A DNA stretch of 64,000 nucleotides from JAMXLO01 sp963819855 (GTDB taxonomy: Bacteria; Pseudomonadota; Alphaproteobacteria; Acetobacterales; Acetobacteraceae), in contig CAWFYC010000031.1 of assembly GCA_963819855.1 (NCBI GenBank), forward strand, positions 62,001 through 126,000, given 5' to 3'. Below, in pieces: positions 25,587 through 34,954 of this stretch (its first letter is position 1; each line of letters opens with the position of its first letter). The translations under genes were made by a program, and so were the position numbers. Below the pieces are notes generated by a model. It saw nothing but the letters and a program-made list of their open reading frames with translations, had not been told where the DNA came from and searched no databases.

Positions 25587-26669
25587 ATGACCAAGCGCCA
25601 AGGTTTTGTCGAGGTCGTGAGTGCCGCGCTGTTCGGGATTGTTCTGGCGATCGCCGGCCCCGGAGGCTCTGCCCGGGCACAGACCCCCGGTCCGGCTCAG
25701 CCATGGGGTCTACCGCCACTGCCGGCGGGTGTCGGTCCAGTTGAGAAATTCGCCGACGTCAGCAACACCCCGCAGGGTCAGTTCCTCGAGGGCGGAGCGT
25801 TCGACACTCAGGGCAATCTGTGGTTCGTGGCGATCGGCAGTGGGTGGGTTTCATATCTGACACCGGACGCCAAGTTGGTCCCGGTATTCAATTGCAATCC
25901 CCCGGCCGATCTCGGTCAAACCTGTGAGCCGCAGGGTACGCGGTGGTACGACGGCAAACTCTACCTCACGTCGCGGCACCGCGGCATTCTGGTCTACGAC
26001 CCGCAGACGAAGCAGGTCAGCACCCTGGTTTATACCTACCGTAACCAGTTGTTCAAAGGCCCTAACGATCTCGACTTCGATGCCGAAGGCAATCTGTTCT
26101 TCACCGATCCCTGGGGAACCGGTCCCGGTCCGAGCGCGGCTGACCGTACGGGAGCGGTCTATCAGTATTCGCGTGACGGCGTTCTGCGCCGGGTAATGGA
26201 CAGCGGTTCGTTCCCGAACGGCATTGCCGTGTCACCCGACGATGCCGTAGTGGCCATCGGCGACTGCAGGGAAGGCCGCATCTGGTACAGTGCGTTCATG
26301 ACCGGCCCCACGATGGGCTGCCCGCAATGCTCCAAGGATCCGCTGCATCTGACGTTTGCTGGGGTGAAGGCGGGCAGCTATGTGCCTGGCAACAGCTGTC
26401 CCGATGGCATCCATTACGACACCCATGGCAATCTGTGGGCGCAGTTGGGTAGTCTCGGCGGCATTGTCGAGATCGATCCGCACGGCCTGATCGTAGGCTT
26501 CGTGCCGATCCCGAATGGCGACGCCGCGACGACCAACTTCGCGTTCGGTGGGCCAGGTAATCAGTACATTTACTTCGAGGGCGCCATCAGCGGGACCTTC
26601 TGGCGCTTCAAGGCGCCCTATCCCGGCTTGATCGGTCCGGGGGGTGTTCGCCTGCCGGTGCAACCGTGA
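25587..26669 (+). CDS. Secreted SMP-30/gluconolactonase-like beta-propeller protein
   Basis: A 360-residue protein with an N-terminal signal peptide (cleavage near SARAQTP, residue 29). The mature part has repeated propeller blades of the SMP-30/gluconolactonase/LRE type: LEGGAFDTQGNLWFVAIGSG, KGPNDLDFDAEGNLFFTDPW, GSFPNGIAVSPDDAVV and CPDGIHYDTHGNLWAQLG. The PND and PDG-type loops are where the metal ligands lie in lactonases. Probable periplasmic lactonase or related hydrolase. Start chosen for its ribosome-binding site GGGAGGAAGGAG and the signal peptide. It is divergent from the CmcJ-type gene, 176 bp away, and converges with chvG. Confidence 0.82.
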   Translation: MTKRQGFVEVVSAALFGIVLAIAGPGGSARAQTPGPAQPWGLPPLPAGVGPVEKFADVSNTPQGQFLEGGAFDTQGNLWFVAIGSGWVSYLTPDAKLVPVFNCNPPADLGQTCEPQGTRWYDGKLYLTSRHRGILVYDPQTKQVSTLVYTYRNQLFKGPNDLDFDAEGNLFFTDPWGTGPGPSAADRTGAVYQYSRDGVLRRVMDSGSFPNGIAVSPDDAVVAIGDCREGRIWYSAFMTGPTMGCPQCSKDPLHLTFAGVKAGSYVPGNSCPDGIHYDTHGNLWAQLGSLGGIVEIDPHGLIVGFVPIPNGDAATTNFAFGGPGNQYIYFEGAISGTFWRFKAPYPGLIGPGGVRLPVQP

Positions 26670-26723
26670 AACGCATGGCCACGCAACCTGTCAGCGCTGG
26701 GCCGGTTTCCACCCTTTGCCCCG

Positions 26724-28403
26724 CTACACCCTCGGCAGCGTTACCACGAACCGCGCGCCCAACACTCGGTTGCCGATCCCCCGGCGGTTCTCCGCCGATA
26801 TTCGCCCCCGCAGCGCCTCCACGATCTGCCGGCTGATCGATAGCCCCAGCCCCGAGTGCTGCCCGAATTTTTCCCCAGTCGGCCGCTCGGAATAGAACCG
26901 CTCGAACACGTGCTCGAGGTTCCCCTCGGGAATTCCCGGCCCTTCGTCCTCGACGCTGATCTCCGCCATGCCGCCCGCCTCGTGCGCGCTCACGGCGATC
27001 CGGCCGCGCGGCGGGCTGAACGACTGCGCGTTGGCGATCAGGTTGCGCAGCACCTGCACCAGCCGGTCCTCCACCGCCCACACCGTCAGGCTGGCCGGCG
27101 CCTCCACCACCAGCCGCGGATCGTTCTCGGCATCCCGCGTCGCCTCGTCGAGCTCGCGCAGCGTGTTCAGGATCGGCACCACATCGACCGGTTCGGCAGT
27201 GATGCGCGACAGCTCGGCATCCAGCCGCGACGCATCGCTGACGTCGCTGATCAGCCGGTCCAGCCGTGTCACGTCCTGCGCGATGATGGTCAGCAACTGC
27301 TTCTGCCGGTCCGGGTCCTCGATCCGGCGCAATGTCTCGATGGCGCTGCGGATCGAGGACAGCGGGTTCTTGATCTCGTGCGCCACATCGGCCGCGAACT
27401 TCTCGATCGCGTCCATGCGCGCGAACAGCGCATGCGCCGAGTCCGACAGCGCGGTGGCCAGTGCCCCCACCTCGTCGCGCCGCGCCAGCAGCGGCGCCGG
27501 CACATGGCCGGTCCGTCCGGTCCCCTCGCGCATCTCCGCCGCGGCACCGGCCAGCCGCAGGATCGGCCGTGCGATGGTCAGCGACAGGTACCACGACAGC
27601 AGCACCGTCAGAGCCAGCGCCAGGCCGAACAACGCCAGGATGGAAATGCGCACCACGAACAGGCTGGTCTCCACCTCGCGCGCGTCACGCGTCAGCAGGA
27701 TGATGCCGACCGTGTGGCGATCGCGCTCGACCGGCTCCGCCACCGTCACCAGCAACTGGTTGTCCTTGGTGCGGCGGATATAGGGCGGCATCTCGCGGCT
27801 TTGGCCGGAGCTGTTGAGCCGCAACTCCTCCTTCACATCCGGCTGCCACTCCGGGCCGCCCGCGCCTGGCGTCATATCGACCACCAGCGGCGTCGGCGTC
27901 TCGTGCGGCAGCAGCGTCAGCACCTTGTCATAGACCCAGCCGATTGCGCCCACTACCGGACCGTGCTCGACCGCCGGCGGCAGCGGCTCGGTGCTGACCG
28001 CGCCGCTCGGTCCCTCGCGTACCCGGGAATCGGCGATCACCGTGCCATCGGGCGCATACAGTTTGGCCTGCGCGCCCGGCGTCGGATCGGTCAGCCGACG
28101 CAGCAGCGGGCGCGCGATCTCCGGCACCAGCTTCGGGTTGTCCGGATCAGTCATCCGCACCGCGCTTTCGCCCAGCGCGCCGGCATAGATGCGCGCCTGC
28201 TCGCGCAGCGCCGATACCTCGGCTTCCAGCAGGCCGTTCTGGTACTGGTCGAGATACAGCAGCGCAGCCACCAGCAACGCCAGCGGCAGCGCGTTCACCA
28301 GCAGGATGCGGCGCAGCAGCGGCGACACCCAGCGCGCGCGGAACCGCTTCTGCTGAGGAACAGCAGGCGGCGCCAGCGCGGTCAGGGTGATGCCGTCGGG
28401 CAT
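26724..28403 (-). CDS. chvG: Sensor histidine kinase ChvG
   Basis: A 559-residue inner-membrane sensor kinase. A first membrane span lies at about residues 29-49 (ILLVNALPLALLVAALLYL), a periplasmic domain of roughly 200 residues follows, then a second span near 255-275, a HAMP region, the H-box FAADVAHEIKNPLSSIRSAI with the phosphorylated His, and the ATP-binding domain (LIANAQSF, VEDEGPGIPEGNL, GLGLSISRQIVEAL). In Alphaproteobacteria ChvG with ChvI (BvrS/BvrR, ExoS/ChvI) senses acid or envelope stress. It is 9 bp downstream of chvI on the same strand. Its usual downstream neighbours hprK and the PTS genes are 21 kb further on. Confidence 0.92.
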   Translation of the reverse strand: MPDGITLTALAPPAVPQQKRFRARWVSPLLRRILLVNALPLALLVAALLYLDQYQNGLLEAEVSALREQARIYAGALGESAVRMTDPDNPKLVPEIARPLLRRLTDPTPGAQAKLYAPDGTVIADSRVREGPSGAVSTEPLPPAVEHGPVVGAIGWVYDKVLTLLPHETPTPLVVDMTPGAGGPEWQPDVKEELRLNSSGQSREMPPYIRRTKDNQLLVTVAEPVERDRHTVGIILLTRDAREVETSLFVVRISILALFGLALALTVLLSWYLSLTIARPILRLAGAAAEMREGTGRTGHVPAPLLARRDEVGALATALSDSAHALFARMDAIEKFAADVAHEIKNPLSSIRSAIETLRRIEDPDRQKQLLTIIAQDVTRLDRLISDVSDASRLDAELSRITAEPVDVVPILNTLRELDEATRDAENDPRLVVEAPASLTVWAVEDRLVQVLRNLIANAQSFSPPRGRIAVSAHEAGGMAEISVEDEGPGIPEGNLEHVFERFYSERPTGEKFGQHSGLGLSISRQIVEALRGRISAENRRGIGNRVLGARFVVTLPRV

Positions 28404-28412
28404 GGCGGCCGG

Positions 28413-29114
28413 TCAGTGCTCCTTGTAGCGATAGCCGATGCCGTACAGCGTCTCGATGTGGTTGAAGTCATCGTCGCCGGTACGGAACTTCTTGCGGATG
28501 CGCTTGATGTGGCTGTCGATGGTGCGGTCGTCGACGTAGATGTTCTCGCCATAGGCCGCGTCGATGAGCTGGTCGCGGCTTTTTACCATGCCAGGCCGCG
28601 CCGCCAGCGCCTTCACCAGCAGAAATTCGGTGACGGTGAGCTGGATGTCCTGGCCATGCCAGATGCACTGGTGCTTGGTCTCGTCCAGCGTCAGCTCGCC
28701 GCGCACCATGACCCCGCCGGGGGCCGCGCCGGAACCTTCGGCACGGCTGGCCTCGTTGCGCCGCAGCAGCGCGCGGATGCGCTCGAGCAGCAGGCGCTGC
28801 GAGAACGGCTTGGTGATGTAGTCGTCGGCGCCGAGACGCAGGCCCATCAGTTCGTCCACCTCTTCATCCTTCGAGGTGAGGAAGATCACCGGCATGGAAC
28901 TGCGCTGGCGCAGCCGCTGTAGCAGCTCCATGCCGTCCATCCGTGGCATCTTGATGTCGAGCACGGCGAGATCGACCGGGCGGGCGTTCAGGCCCTGCAG
29001 CGCGCTCTCGCCGTCGGTGTAGGTGCGGACCTGGAAACCCTCCTGCTCCAGCGTCATCTGGATGCTGGTCAGGATGTTGCGGTCATCGTCGACCAGGGCG
29101 ATGGTCTGCTTCAT
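28413..29114 (-). CDS. chvI: Response regulator ChvI (OmpR/PhoB type)
   Basis: A 233-residue two-domain regulator. The receiver has the acidic pair in TIALVDDDRNI, the phosphorylated Asp in LAVLDIKMPRMDGMELL, and the conserved Lys in ITKPFSQRLL. The C-terminal winged helix ends with IDSHIKRIRKKFRTGDDDFN and YGIGYRYKEH, typical of ChvI. The ATG at 29114 starts the receiver directly; an upstream in-frame ATG at 29141 adds nine residues without similarity. It is transcribed ahead of chvG and divergent from the methyltransferase gene, with about 100 bp between starts for both promoters. Confidence 0.93.
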   Translation of the reverse strand: MKQTIALVDDDRNILTSIQMTLEQEGFQVRTYTDGESALQGLNARPVDLAVLDIKMPRMDGMELLQRLRQRSSMPVIFLTSKDEEVDELMGLRLGADDYITKPFSQRLLLERIRALLRRNEASRAEGSGAAPGGVMVRGELTLDETKHQCIWHGQDIQLTVTEFLLVKALAARPGMVKSRDQLIDAAYGENIYVDDRTIDSHIKRIRKKFRTGDDDFNHIETLYGIGYRYKEH

Positions 29115-29217
29115 CGAGGTCTCCCTCGGGACTGCGGTCATGGCCGGGCTCCGTTATTTCAATGCGGCGACCGTGGCACCAAATTGTGGCGCATTGCGGA
29201 CGGGAGGTGAACAGATC

Positions 29218-30021
29218 ATGGCGGATGCCGAATTTTTCCAGCCCCGTCGTTTTCGTTCCGCAGCACAGCACTATCTGGCAGGGCGGCCAGCCTACGCGCC
29301 CCGGCTGATCCAGCATGTGGCAAGCTTCACCGGCCTGGCGGCGGATCACCGGTTATTGGACCTCGGCTGCGGGCCGGGGATACTCGCGGGAGCATTTGCG
29401 CCGCTCGCGGGCGCGGTGATCGCCGTGGACCCCGAGCCGGAGATGCTGCGCATCGCCGAGGCGGAGTTCGGCGGCACCGGGCGCATCCGCTTTGTCCGCG
29501 GCAGCTCGTTCGACCTGTCGCCGGCGCTCGGACGATTTCATCTGGTGACGATGGGACGCGCGTTCCAATGGATGGACCGCGTCGACACGCTGCGGCGGCT
29601 GGACGCAATGATCGAGCCCGGCGGCGCGGTGGTGCTGTTCAACAGCGGGCACCGCGATGCTTCCGCCACCGAGTGGATACCGGCGTATCGCGAGCTGGTG
29701 CGCCGCTATGCCGAAGACGACCGGAGCCATGTGAGGCGCCAATCCGGCTCCTGGGTGGGCCACGAGTCGATCCTGCTCGGCTCCGCCTTTGGTTTGCTGG
29801 ACGAGATCGCGGTCATCGAACAGCGCACCGTGTCGGTGGTGCAGCTCGTGCATCGGGCGTTGTCGCGCTCCAGTACGACACCGGACCGGCTCGGCGACGC
29901 GGCCTCCAGGCTTGCGGCGGAGATCGAGGCATTGCTGCAACCGATGGCGACCGACGGCGCGCTGACCGAGGTAATCGCGACCAGCGCACTGATCGCGCGC
30001 CGCCCGGGAGCGGAAGCGTGA
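29218..30021 (+). CDS. SAM-dependent class I methyltransferase
   Basis: A 267-residue methyltransferase. Motif I is LLDLGCGPGILAGAFAPL, followed by the acidic residue of VIAVDPEPEMLRIAE and the motif GRAFQWMDRVDTLRRLD seen in many methyltransferase-11/25 proteins. It methylates an unknown small molecule. Start at the ATG at 29218, with GGGAGGTGAACA in front. Its stop overlaps the GTG of the next gene (GTGA), so it probably heads the operon that continues into the F420 genes, but no link of this enzyme to F420 chemistry can be shown from sequence. Confidence 0.83.
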   Translation: MADAEFFQPRRFRSAAQHYLAGRPAYAPRLIQHVASFTGLAADHRLLDLGCGPGILAGAFAPLAGAVIAVDPEPEMLRIAEAEFGGTGRIRFVRGSSFDLSPALGRFHLVTMGRAFQWMDRVDTLRRLDAMIEPGGAVVLFNSGHRDASATEWIPAYRELVRRYAEDDRSHVRRQSGSWVGHESILLGSAFGLLDEIAVIEQRTVSVVQLVHRALSRSSTTPDRLGDAASRLAAEIEALLQPMATDGALTEVIATSALIARRPGAEA

Positions 30022-30714
30022 GCGAGCCCTCGCCCGGCTGGGAGGCACGCAAGCTGTTGCGCGCCTCCCGCGTCGGTACCTTGGCCAGCGCGGCCGACGG
30101 GCAGCCGTTCGCCTCGCTGGTCACGCCCGCTTGTGCCCCCGACCTGTCGCTGTTGCTGCTGCTGTCCGATCTGTCCGAGCACACGCGGCATCTGCGCGGC
30201 GAACCGCGCTGTTCAGTGCTGGTGACCGGGACGCCGGAAGGCGCCAACCCGCAGACCGCGCCGCGCGTCACGGTCACCGGACTGGCGGAACGGATCGCCG
30301 ATGCGGCGCTGAAGGCGCGCTACCTCGCGGTGCATCCCTACGCGGTGCAGTACGCTGACTTCGGCGACTTCGCGCTGTGGCGGGTCCGGCCGCTGGGCGG
30401 GCTCTACGTCGGCGGCTTCGCCCGCGCCGCCAGGCTGCGCGCCGCCGATCTCGCGCCGGAACCCGCTTCGGCCGCTGCCATCATCGCGGCGGAGGTCAGG
30501 GATCATGGCGCATTGCAACGCCGATCACCCGGACGCCTTGACTGCGATCGCCGGGGAGCCTGGCGACTGGCGGATGGTCACGGTCGATGTCGACGGCTGC
30601 GACCTGGCGTTGGGCGCGCGCGTCGTCCGCATCCATTGGTCCGCCCCGGTGGCCGACGCGAATGGCGTGCGCCGCGAACTGATCGGACTGGCCCGCGCCG
30701 CGAGGGCCGGTTGA
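30018..30714 (+). pseudogene. HugZ-like PPOX-fold/DUF2470 protein, frameshifted
   Basis: The N-terminal split-barrel domain reads in one frame (ARKLLRASRVGTLASAADGQ, LLLLLSDLSEHTRHL, PRVTVTGLAERIADAALKAR, DFALWRVRPLGGLYVGGFAR). The C-terminal DUF2470-type domain, MAHCNADHPDALTAIAGEPG followed by MVTVDVDGCDLALG, continues in the next frame from 30505. One extra base near 30501 explains the break. The family includes the heme-binding/degrading HugZ and related flavin or F420 split-barrel proteins. The GTG start overlaps the methyltransferase stop. Whether it is truly inactive or miscalled cannot be decided here. Confidence 0.78.
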
Positions 30715-30764
30715 TGGCCCCCACCGCGCGGCAGTAGCGTGCGCCGGACAACAGGAGACGCATC

Positions 30765-31770
30765 GTGCTCAAGCTGGGATACAAGGCCTCGGCCGAACAG
30801 TTCGCCCCGTCGAAGCTGCTGGCGTTCTCGGTGCTGGCCGAGCAGGTCGGCTTCGACTCGGTGTTCGTCAGCGACCACTTCCAGCCCTGGAACCACACCG
30901 ACGGCCACGCGCCCAACGCGCTGGTGTGGCTCGGTGCGCTCGGTGCGTCGACCCAGCGGGTGATGATGGGCACCTCGCGTGCTGACGCCGACGTTCCGCT
31001 ATCATCCGTCGGTGGTGGCGCAGGCGTTCGGCACGCTGGGCGCGATGTTCCCCGGTCGCGTCGTGCTGGGCGTCGGCACCGGCGAGGGGCTGAACGAGGT
31101 GCCGTCCACCGGCATGGCGTGGCCCGAAACCAAGGAACGCTTTGCCAGGCTGCGCGAGGCCAACCAGTTGATCCGCAAGCTGTGGACCGAGGATCGTCTC
31201 AGCTTCGAGGGGCAGTTCTATCGCACCGACAAGGCGACGATCTACGACAAGCCCGCCAGGCCGGTGCCGATCTATGTCGCTGCGGCGGGACCGCAGGTGG
31301 CGAAGTATGCCGGCCGCTCGGCACAGGGCTTCATCTGCACGTCGGGCAAGGCGTGGAAGCTCTACACCGAGACGCTGCTGCCGAACGTCGAGGAGGGGCT
31401 GAAGCTGGCGTCCAATCCACCCGCAGACTACGACCGGATGATCGAGATGAAGGTGTCGTTCGACACCGACCGCGAACGCGCGCTGCAGGACACGCGGCAT
31501 TGGGCGGCGCTGGCGTTGACGCCCGAGGAGAAGATGTCGGTCGAGGATCCGATGGAGATGGAGAAGCTGGCCGCGGCGCTGCCGGTGGAACGGGCGGCGA
31601 GCCGCTGGATCGTCTCGACCGATCCGGACGAGCACATCGAGAAGATCCGCCCATACGTCGAGATGGGGTTCCGGCATCTGGTGTTCCATGCGCCTGGGCC
31701 GGACCAGGAGCGGTTCCTGCGGCTGTACAGCGAGCAGGTGCTGCCGAAGCTGCGGCGGCGGTTCGATTAG
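30765..31770 (+). pseudogene. F420-dependent glucose-6-phosphate dehydrogenase homologue (LLM family), frameshifted
   Basis: Both halves resemble mycobacterial Fgd1. The first starts MLKLGYKASAEQFAPSKLLA and contains VSDHFQPWNHTDGHAP, with the His and Trp of the F420/substrate site. After VMMGTS the frame shifts, and the second half continues VLTPTFRYHPSVVAQAFGTL, GVGTGEGLNEVPSTGMAWPE and HLVFHAPGPDQERFL. One extra C at 30978 accounts for the break. Fgd oxidises glucose-6-phosphate to 6-phosphogluconolactone while reducing F420. Position 33 bp before cofE on the same strand supports an F420-reducing role. Related F420 sugar- or alcohol-dehydrogenases are alternatives. As sequenced, no full-length product is made. 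Confidence 0.85.
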
Positions 31771-31803
31771 GCTGTCATCGCTCGCAATGACAATGGTACG
31801 GGC

Positions 31804-32565
31804 ATGAGTTCCGCACTCGAGCTTGTGGCGCTGTCCGGCATCCCGATGGTGCGCGAGGGCGATGACCTCGCCGCGCTGATCGTTGTTGCGCTGGAGCGCA
31901 CGGAACTGCGCAACGGCGATGTGATGGTTGTCGCGCAGAAGATCGTGTCGAAGGCCGAAGGCCGCACCGTCGATCTCGCCACCGTCACGCCATCGCCGGA
32001 TGCGGAGAAACTTGGCGCCGAGGTCGGCAAGGATCCGCGACTGGTCGAGGTGATCCTGTCGGAATCCACCCATGTCGTGCGTTCGCGGCCGAACCTGATC
32101 ATCGTGCAGCACCGGCTGGGCTTCGTCATGGCGAACGCCGGCGTCGATCAGTCGAACGTCGCGCCGGCCGATGGGGTGCATCGCGTGCTGCTGCTGCCGC
32201 GCGATCCCGACGCCTCGGCCGAAGCCCTGCGCGCGAAGCTGCAACAGCGTTACGGCGTCTCGATCGGCGTGATCATCAGCGACAGCTTCGGCCGAGCCTG
32301 GCGGCGCGGCACCTGCGGCATCGCGATCGGTGCCGCCGGCCTGCCGAGCCTGATCGATCTGCGTGGCCAGCCCGACCTGTTCGGCCGCACCCTGGAGGTC
32401 AGCATCATCGGCTTCGCCGACGAGATCGCCGCCGCCGCCTCGCTGCTGCAGGGCCAGGCTGGAGAGGCGCAGCCCGTGGTGCTGGTGCGCGGCCTGAACT
32501 GGTCGGCGCCGATCGCGCCGGCCGCGGACCTGGTGCGCCCGTTGGAGGAGGATCTGTTCCGGTGA
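31804..32565 (+). CDS. cofE: Coenzyme F420-0:L-glutamate ligase
   Basis: A 253-residue CofE. It opens with ELVALSGIPMVREGDDLAAL and has GDVMVVAQKIVSKAEGR, the conserved HRVLLLPRDPDASAEALRAK and the nucleotide/metal segment GVIISDSFGRAWRRGTCGIA. It adds gamma-linked glutamates to F420-0 using GTP. Unlike actinobacterial FbiB there is no nitroreductase-like C-terminal domain, so the product would be made by the stand-alone enzyme; a separate dehydro-F420 reductase is not seen nearby. The last bases overlap the GTG start of cofD. This gene is intact. Confidence 0.93.
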   Translation: MSSALELVALSGIPMVREGDDLAALIVVALERTELRNGDVMVVAQKIVSKAEGRTVDLATVTPSPDAEKLGAEVGKDPRLVEVILSESTHVVRSRPNLIIVQHRLGFVMANAGVDQSNVAPADGVHRVLLLPRDPDASAEALRAKLQQRYGVSIGVIISDSFGRAWRRGTCGIAIGAAGLPSLIDLRGQPDLFGRTLEVSIIGFADEIAAAASLLQGQAGEAQPVVLVRGLNWSAPIAPAADLVRPLEEDLFR

Positions 32566-33498
32566 CCGTGGTCGCGCTGTCCGGCGGTGTCGGCGGCGCC
32601 AAGCTGGCGCTCGGCCTCAGCCGCGTGCTGCCGGCCGACGAACTGCTGGTGGTCTGCAACACCGGCGACGATTTCGAGCATCTCGGTCTGAGCATCTCGC
32701 CCGATATCGACACGGTGATGTACACGCTGGCCGGCGTGGCCAACCGCGAACTCGGCTGGGGCCGCAGCGACGAGACCTGGTCGTTCATGGAGACGCTGGG
32801 CACGCTGGGCGGCGAGACCTGGTTCCGCCTCGGCGACCGCGATCTCGCGGTGCACATCGAGCGCACCCGCCGGCTGCGCGCCGGCGAGACGTTGTCCGCG
32901 GTCACCGCGGACCTGTGCGCGCGGCTCGGTGTCGTCGCCGCGTGTGCTGCCGATGAGCGACGATCCGGTGCGCACGCGGGTGCGCACGGACGAGGGCTGG
33001 ATCGACTTCCAGGAATATTTCGTGCGCCGACGCTGCGAGCCGGTGGTGCACGAGCTGGCCTTCCATGGCGCCACGACGGCGCGCGCCCAGCCCGAGTTCC
33101 TGGCGGCGCTGACCGATCCGCGACTGAAGGCGGTGGTGATCTGCCCGTCCAATCCGTTCATCAGCATCGAGCCGATCCTCGCGGTGCCCGGCGTGCGCGC
33201 CGCACTGACCGATTGCGCGGCGCCGGTGGTCGCGGTGTCGCCGCTGATCGGCGGGCGCGCGATCAAGGGGCCGACGGCGAAGATGATGGCGGAACTCGGC
33301 ATGACTCCGAGCGCCGGCGGCGTGGCGCGTCGCTACGGCGATCTGATCGACGGCTACGTCTGCGACTTCGCCGACATGGACCAGGTGGCCGGCATCAGCG
33401 CCAGGGTCACGCTGGCGCAGACGTTGATGACCACGCTCGACGATCGCGAGGCACTGGCGCGCACGGTGCTCGGCGCGGCTCGCGTGCTGCGGCGATGA
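32562..33498 (+). pseudogene. cofD: 2-phospho-L-lactate transferase CofD, frameshifted
   Basis: The N-terminal part reads VTVVALSGGVGGAKLALGLS, VVCNTGDDFEHLGLSISPDI and so on to LCARLGVVA, all typical of CofD, which joins the lactyl(or related)-2-diphospho-guanosine to Fo giving F420-0 (or dehydro-F420-0). The remaining two-thirds (VLPMSDDPVRTRVRTDEGWI, VICPSNPFISIEPILAVPGV, GPTAKMMAELG) continue in the next frame. An extra G near 32940 causes the shift; without it the protein would be about 311 residues. GTG start overlaps cofE and the stop overlaps cofC, so the operon structure is intact even though this frame is not. Confidence 0.88.
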
Positions 33499-34178
33499 CA
33501 CCAGATGTCTGGGCGGCGGTGCCGGTGAAGGAGTTCGCCGGTGCCAAGCAGCGCCTTGCGCCGCTGCTGACGCCGGAGCAGCGGCAGGCGCTGGCGGCGG
33601 CGATGGTGGAGGATGTGCTGGCGGCGCTCGCGGATGCGCCGCTGGCCGGCATCCTGGTGAACACGGTCGATCCGCTCGCGACCGAGCTGGCGCGCCGCTA
33701 CGGCGCCCGGGTGGTGACCGACGGCGCCCGCGACGGCCATACCGGCGCGGTTGCCGCCATGGCGCGCATCCTGGCGGCGGAAGGGCGGCAGGCGATGCTG
33801 ACCGTGCCCGGCGATATCCCGCGCGTGACGGCGACGGAGATCGCGGCGGTCATTGAGGCGCGGCGGCCGGCGCCGTCGCTCACCATCGTGCCGGCGCATG
33901 ACGAACGTGGTTCGAACGCGGTGCTGTGCTCGCCGCCCCTGGTGATGCCGCTGCGCTTCGGCGACGACAGTTTCCTGCCGCATCTGGCGACGGCGCGCGC
34001 GCTTGGCATCGAGCCGACGATCGTGAAGCTGCCGGGCATCGGGCTGGACATCGACCAGCCGCTCGACGTGGAGGCGCTGCTGTGCGCCGAGCCGCGCATG
34101 ACGACGCGGGCGGTACGGCTTTTGGAGGCGCATGCCTCGACGTCAGAGCGCGTGAGTGGAACCCCGATGGTGAGGTGA
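33495..34178 (+). CDS. cofC: 2-phospho-L-lactate guanylyltransferase CofC
   Basis: A 227-residue nucleotidyltransferase. The AAVPVKEFAGAKQRLAPLLT opening carries the glycine/lysine nucleotide-binding loop, with later MLTVPGDIPRVTATEI and AHDERGSNAVLCSPP segments, in the order seen in CofC/FbiD. It activates a three-carbon phospho-acid (2-phospholactate, phosphoenolpyruvate or 3-phosphoglycerate, depending on the lineage) with GTP. The ATG overlaps the cofD stop by four bases. A repeat element begins over its stop codon. This gene is intact; which substrate is used cannot be read from sequence without structural comparison. Confidence 0.9.
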   Translation: MTPDVWAAVPVKEFAGAKQRLAPLLTPEQRQALAAAMVEDVLAALADAPLAGILVNTVDPLATELARRYGARVVTDGARDGHTGAVAAMARILAAEGRQAMLTVPGDIPRVTATEIAAVIEARRPAPSLTIVPAHDERGSNAVLCSPPLVMPLRFGDDSFLPHLATARALGIEPTIVKLPGIGLDIDQPLDVEALLCAEPRMTTRAVRLLEAHASTSERVSGTPMVR

Positions 34179-34209
34179 TGGGTTTCGCTTCGCTCTACCC
34201 ATCCTACGA
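34177..34209. repeat. REP-like repeat, single copy
   Basis: A 33-bp element beginning GATGGGTTTCGCTTCGCTC and continuing to the CCCATCCTACGA end. It is the same element as the two copies at 50453-50534, differing in one central base (CTTCG for CTGCG). The internal AGCG/CGCT palindrome gives a short hairpin. It begins inside the cofC stop codon and so forms the end of the F420 operon. Confidence 0.75.
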
Positions 34210-34274
34210 AGTGCAACGCGCGTTGCTGTACCGTTGCTGTAGCCATGCGCGCTCAATTTTGAAAATGCTCCGGC

Positions 34275-34733
34275 CTACAGGCCCTGAATCACCAGCGCCT
34301 GATAGAACTGTCCGGCCGCCCGGTTGACGCATGCCGAATCCGGCTCTGTTCCGGCCCACATCGGCGGGATCACCTGACCGAACACCGCCTGCTGCTGACC
34401 GGACTGGAAGATCGTATAGGTGATGTTCATGCAGTGTCCCTCGCCGCGCAGCCAAGGCGAAACCAGCAGCTTGCCGCCCGTCCACGCGTTGAAGGCGTAC
34501 CTGTTGCTGTCATCGCCGACATAGACGATCTGGACACCCGGCATCGCCGCCAGGGTCGCGATGAACTGGTTGGTGAATGGCAGCTGGGGCTCCGGGTCAC
34601 CGCGCATCCGCTCGATGCCGAACATCCAGGACTGCCGCAAAGCGGTCGCCCCCGGCACGCCGATCGGTTGGCAAGCCATCGTAATCGCCGCCAGCGCGGG
34701 CCAGACGCGCCGGACATGTTTGGTAGGTGGCAT
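34275..34733 (-). CDS. Hypothetical exported protein
   Basis: A 152-residue protein with a positively charged start and a hydrophobic stretch (RRVWPALAAITMACQPIGV) that could be a signal peptide, with a cysteine that might be a lipid attachment site although the residues before it are not the best fit. The mature region has QFIATLAAMPGVQIVYVGDD, a WTGGKLLVSPWLRGEG segment, and two further cysteines. I recognise no family. It lies between the two arms of the F420 region, oriented against cofC and with fbiC. Confidence 0.55.
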   Translation of the reverse strand: MPPTKHVRRVWPALAAITMACQPIGVPGATALRQSWMFGIERMRGDPEPQLPFTNQFIATLAAMPGVQIVYVGDDSNRYAFNAWTGGKLLVSPWLRGEGHCMNITYTIFQSGQQQAVFGQVIPPMWAGTEPDSACVNRAAGQFYQALVIQGL

Positions 34734-34954
34734 TGGGACACCTTGCCGCGCCGCAGTCGAAGCACGCCGCCATTTCTAGCGGAATGTCGTAAACGATGTA
34801 TTTCCTGGCCAGCATCCGCCATTGCTCGCTGAGCATCGTCCCTCCTCGCGGGCTGCGCGCGTGTGGCCGCTCCGACAGCCTGATGAGAGCACCCGAGTGC
34901 AGGCGTATGTCGTTGATCTGGATCAATCGATACGGCGGCGATCGATCCTGCGCG

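Noticed and set aside
26856..28922. A 688-codon open frame on the plus strand opposite chvG and chvI
   Set aside because: It is rich in Arg, Gln and His, has no recognisable domain, and exactly mirrors two well-supported genes. In high-GC DNA the antisense frames stay open by codon bias.
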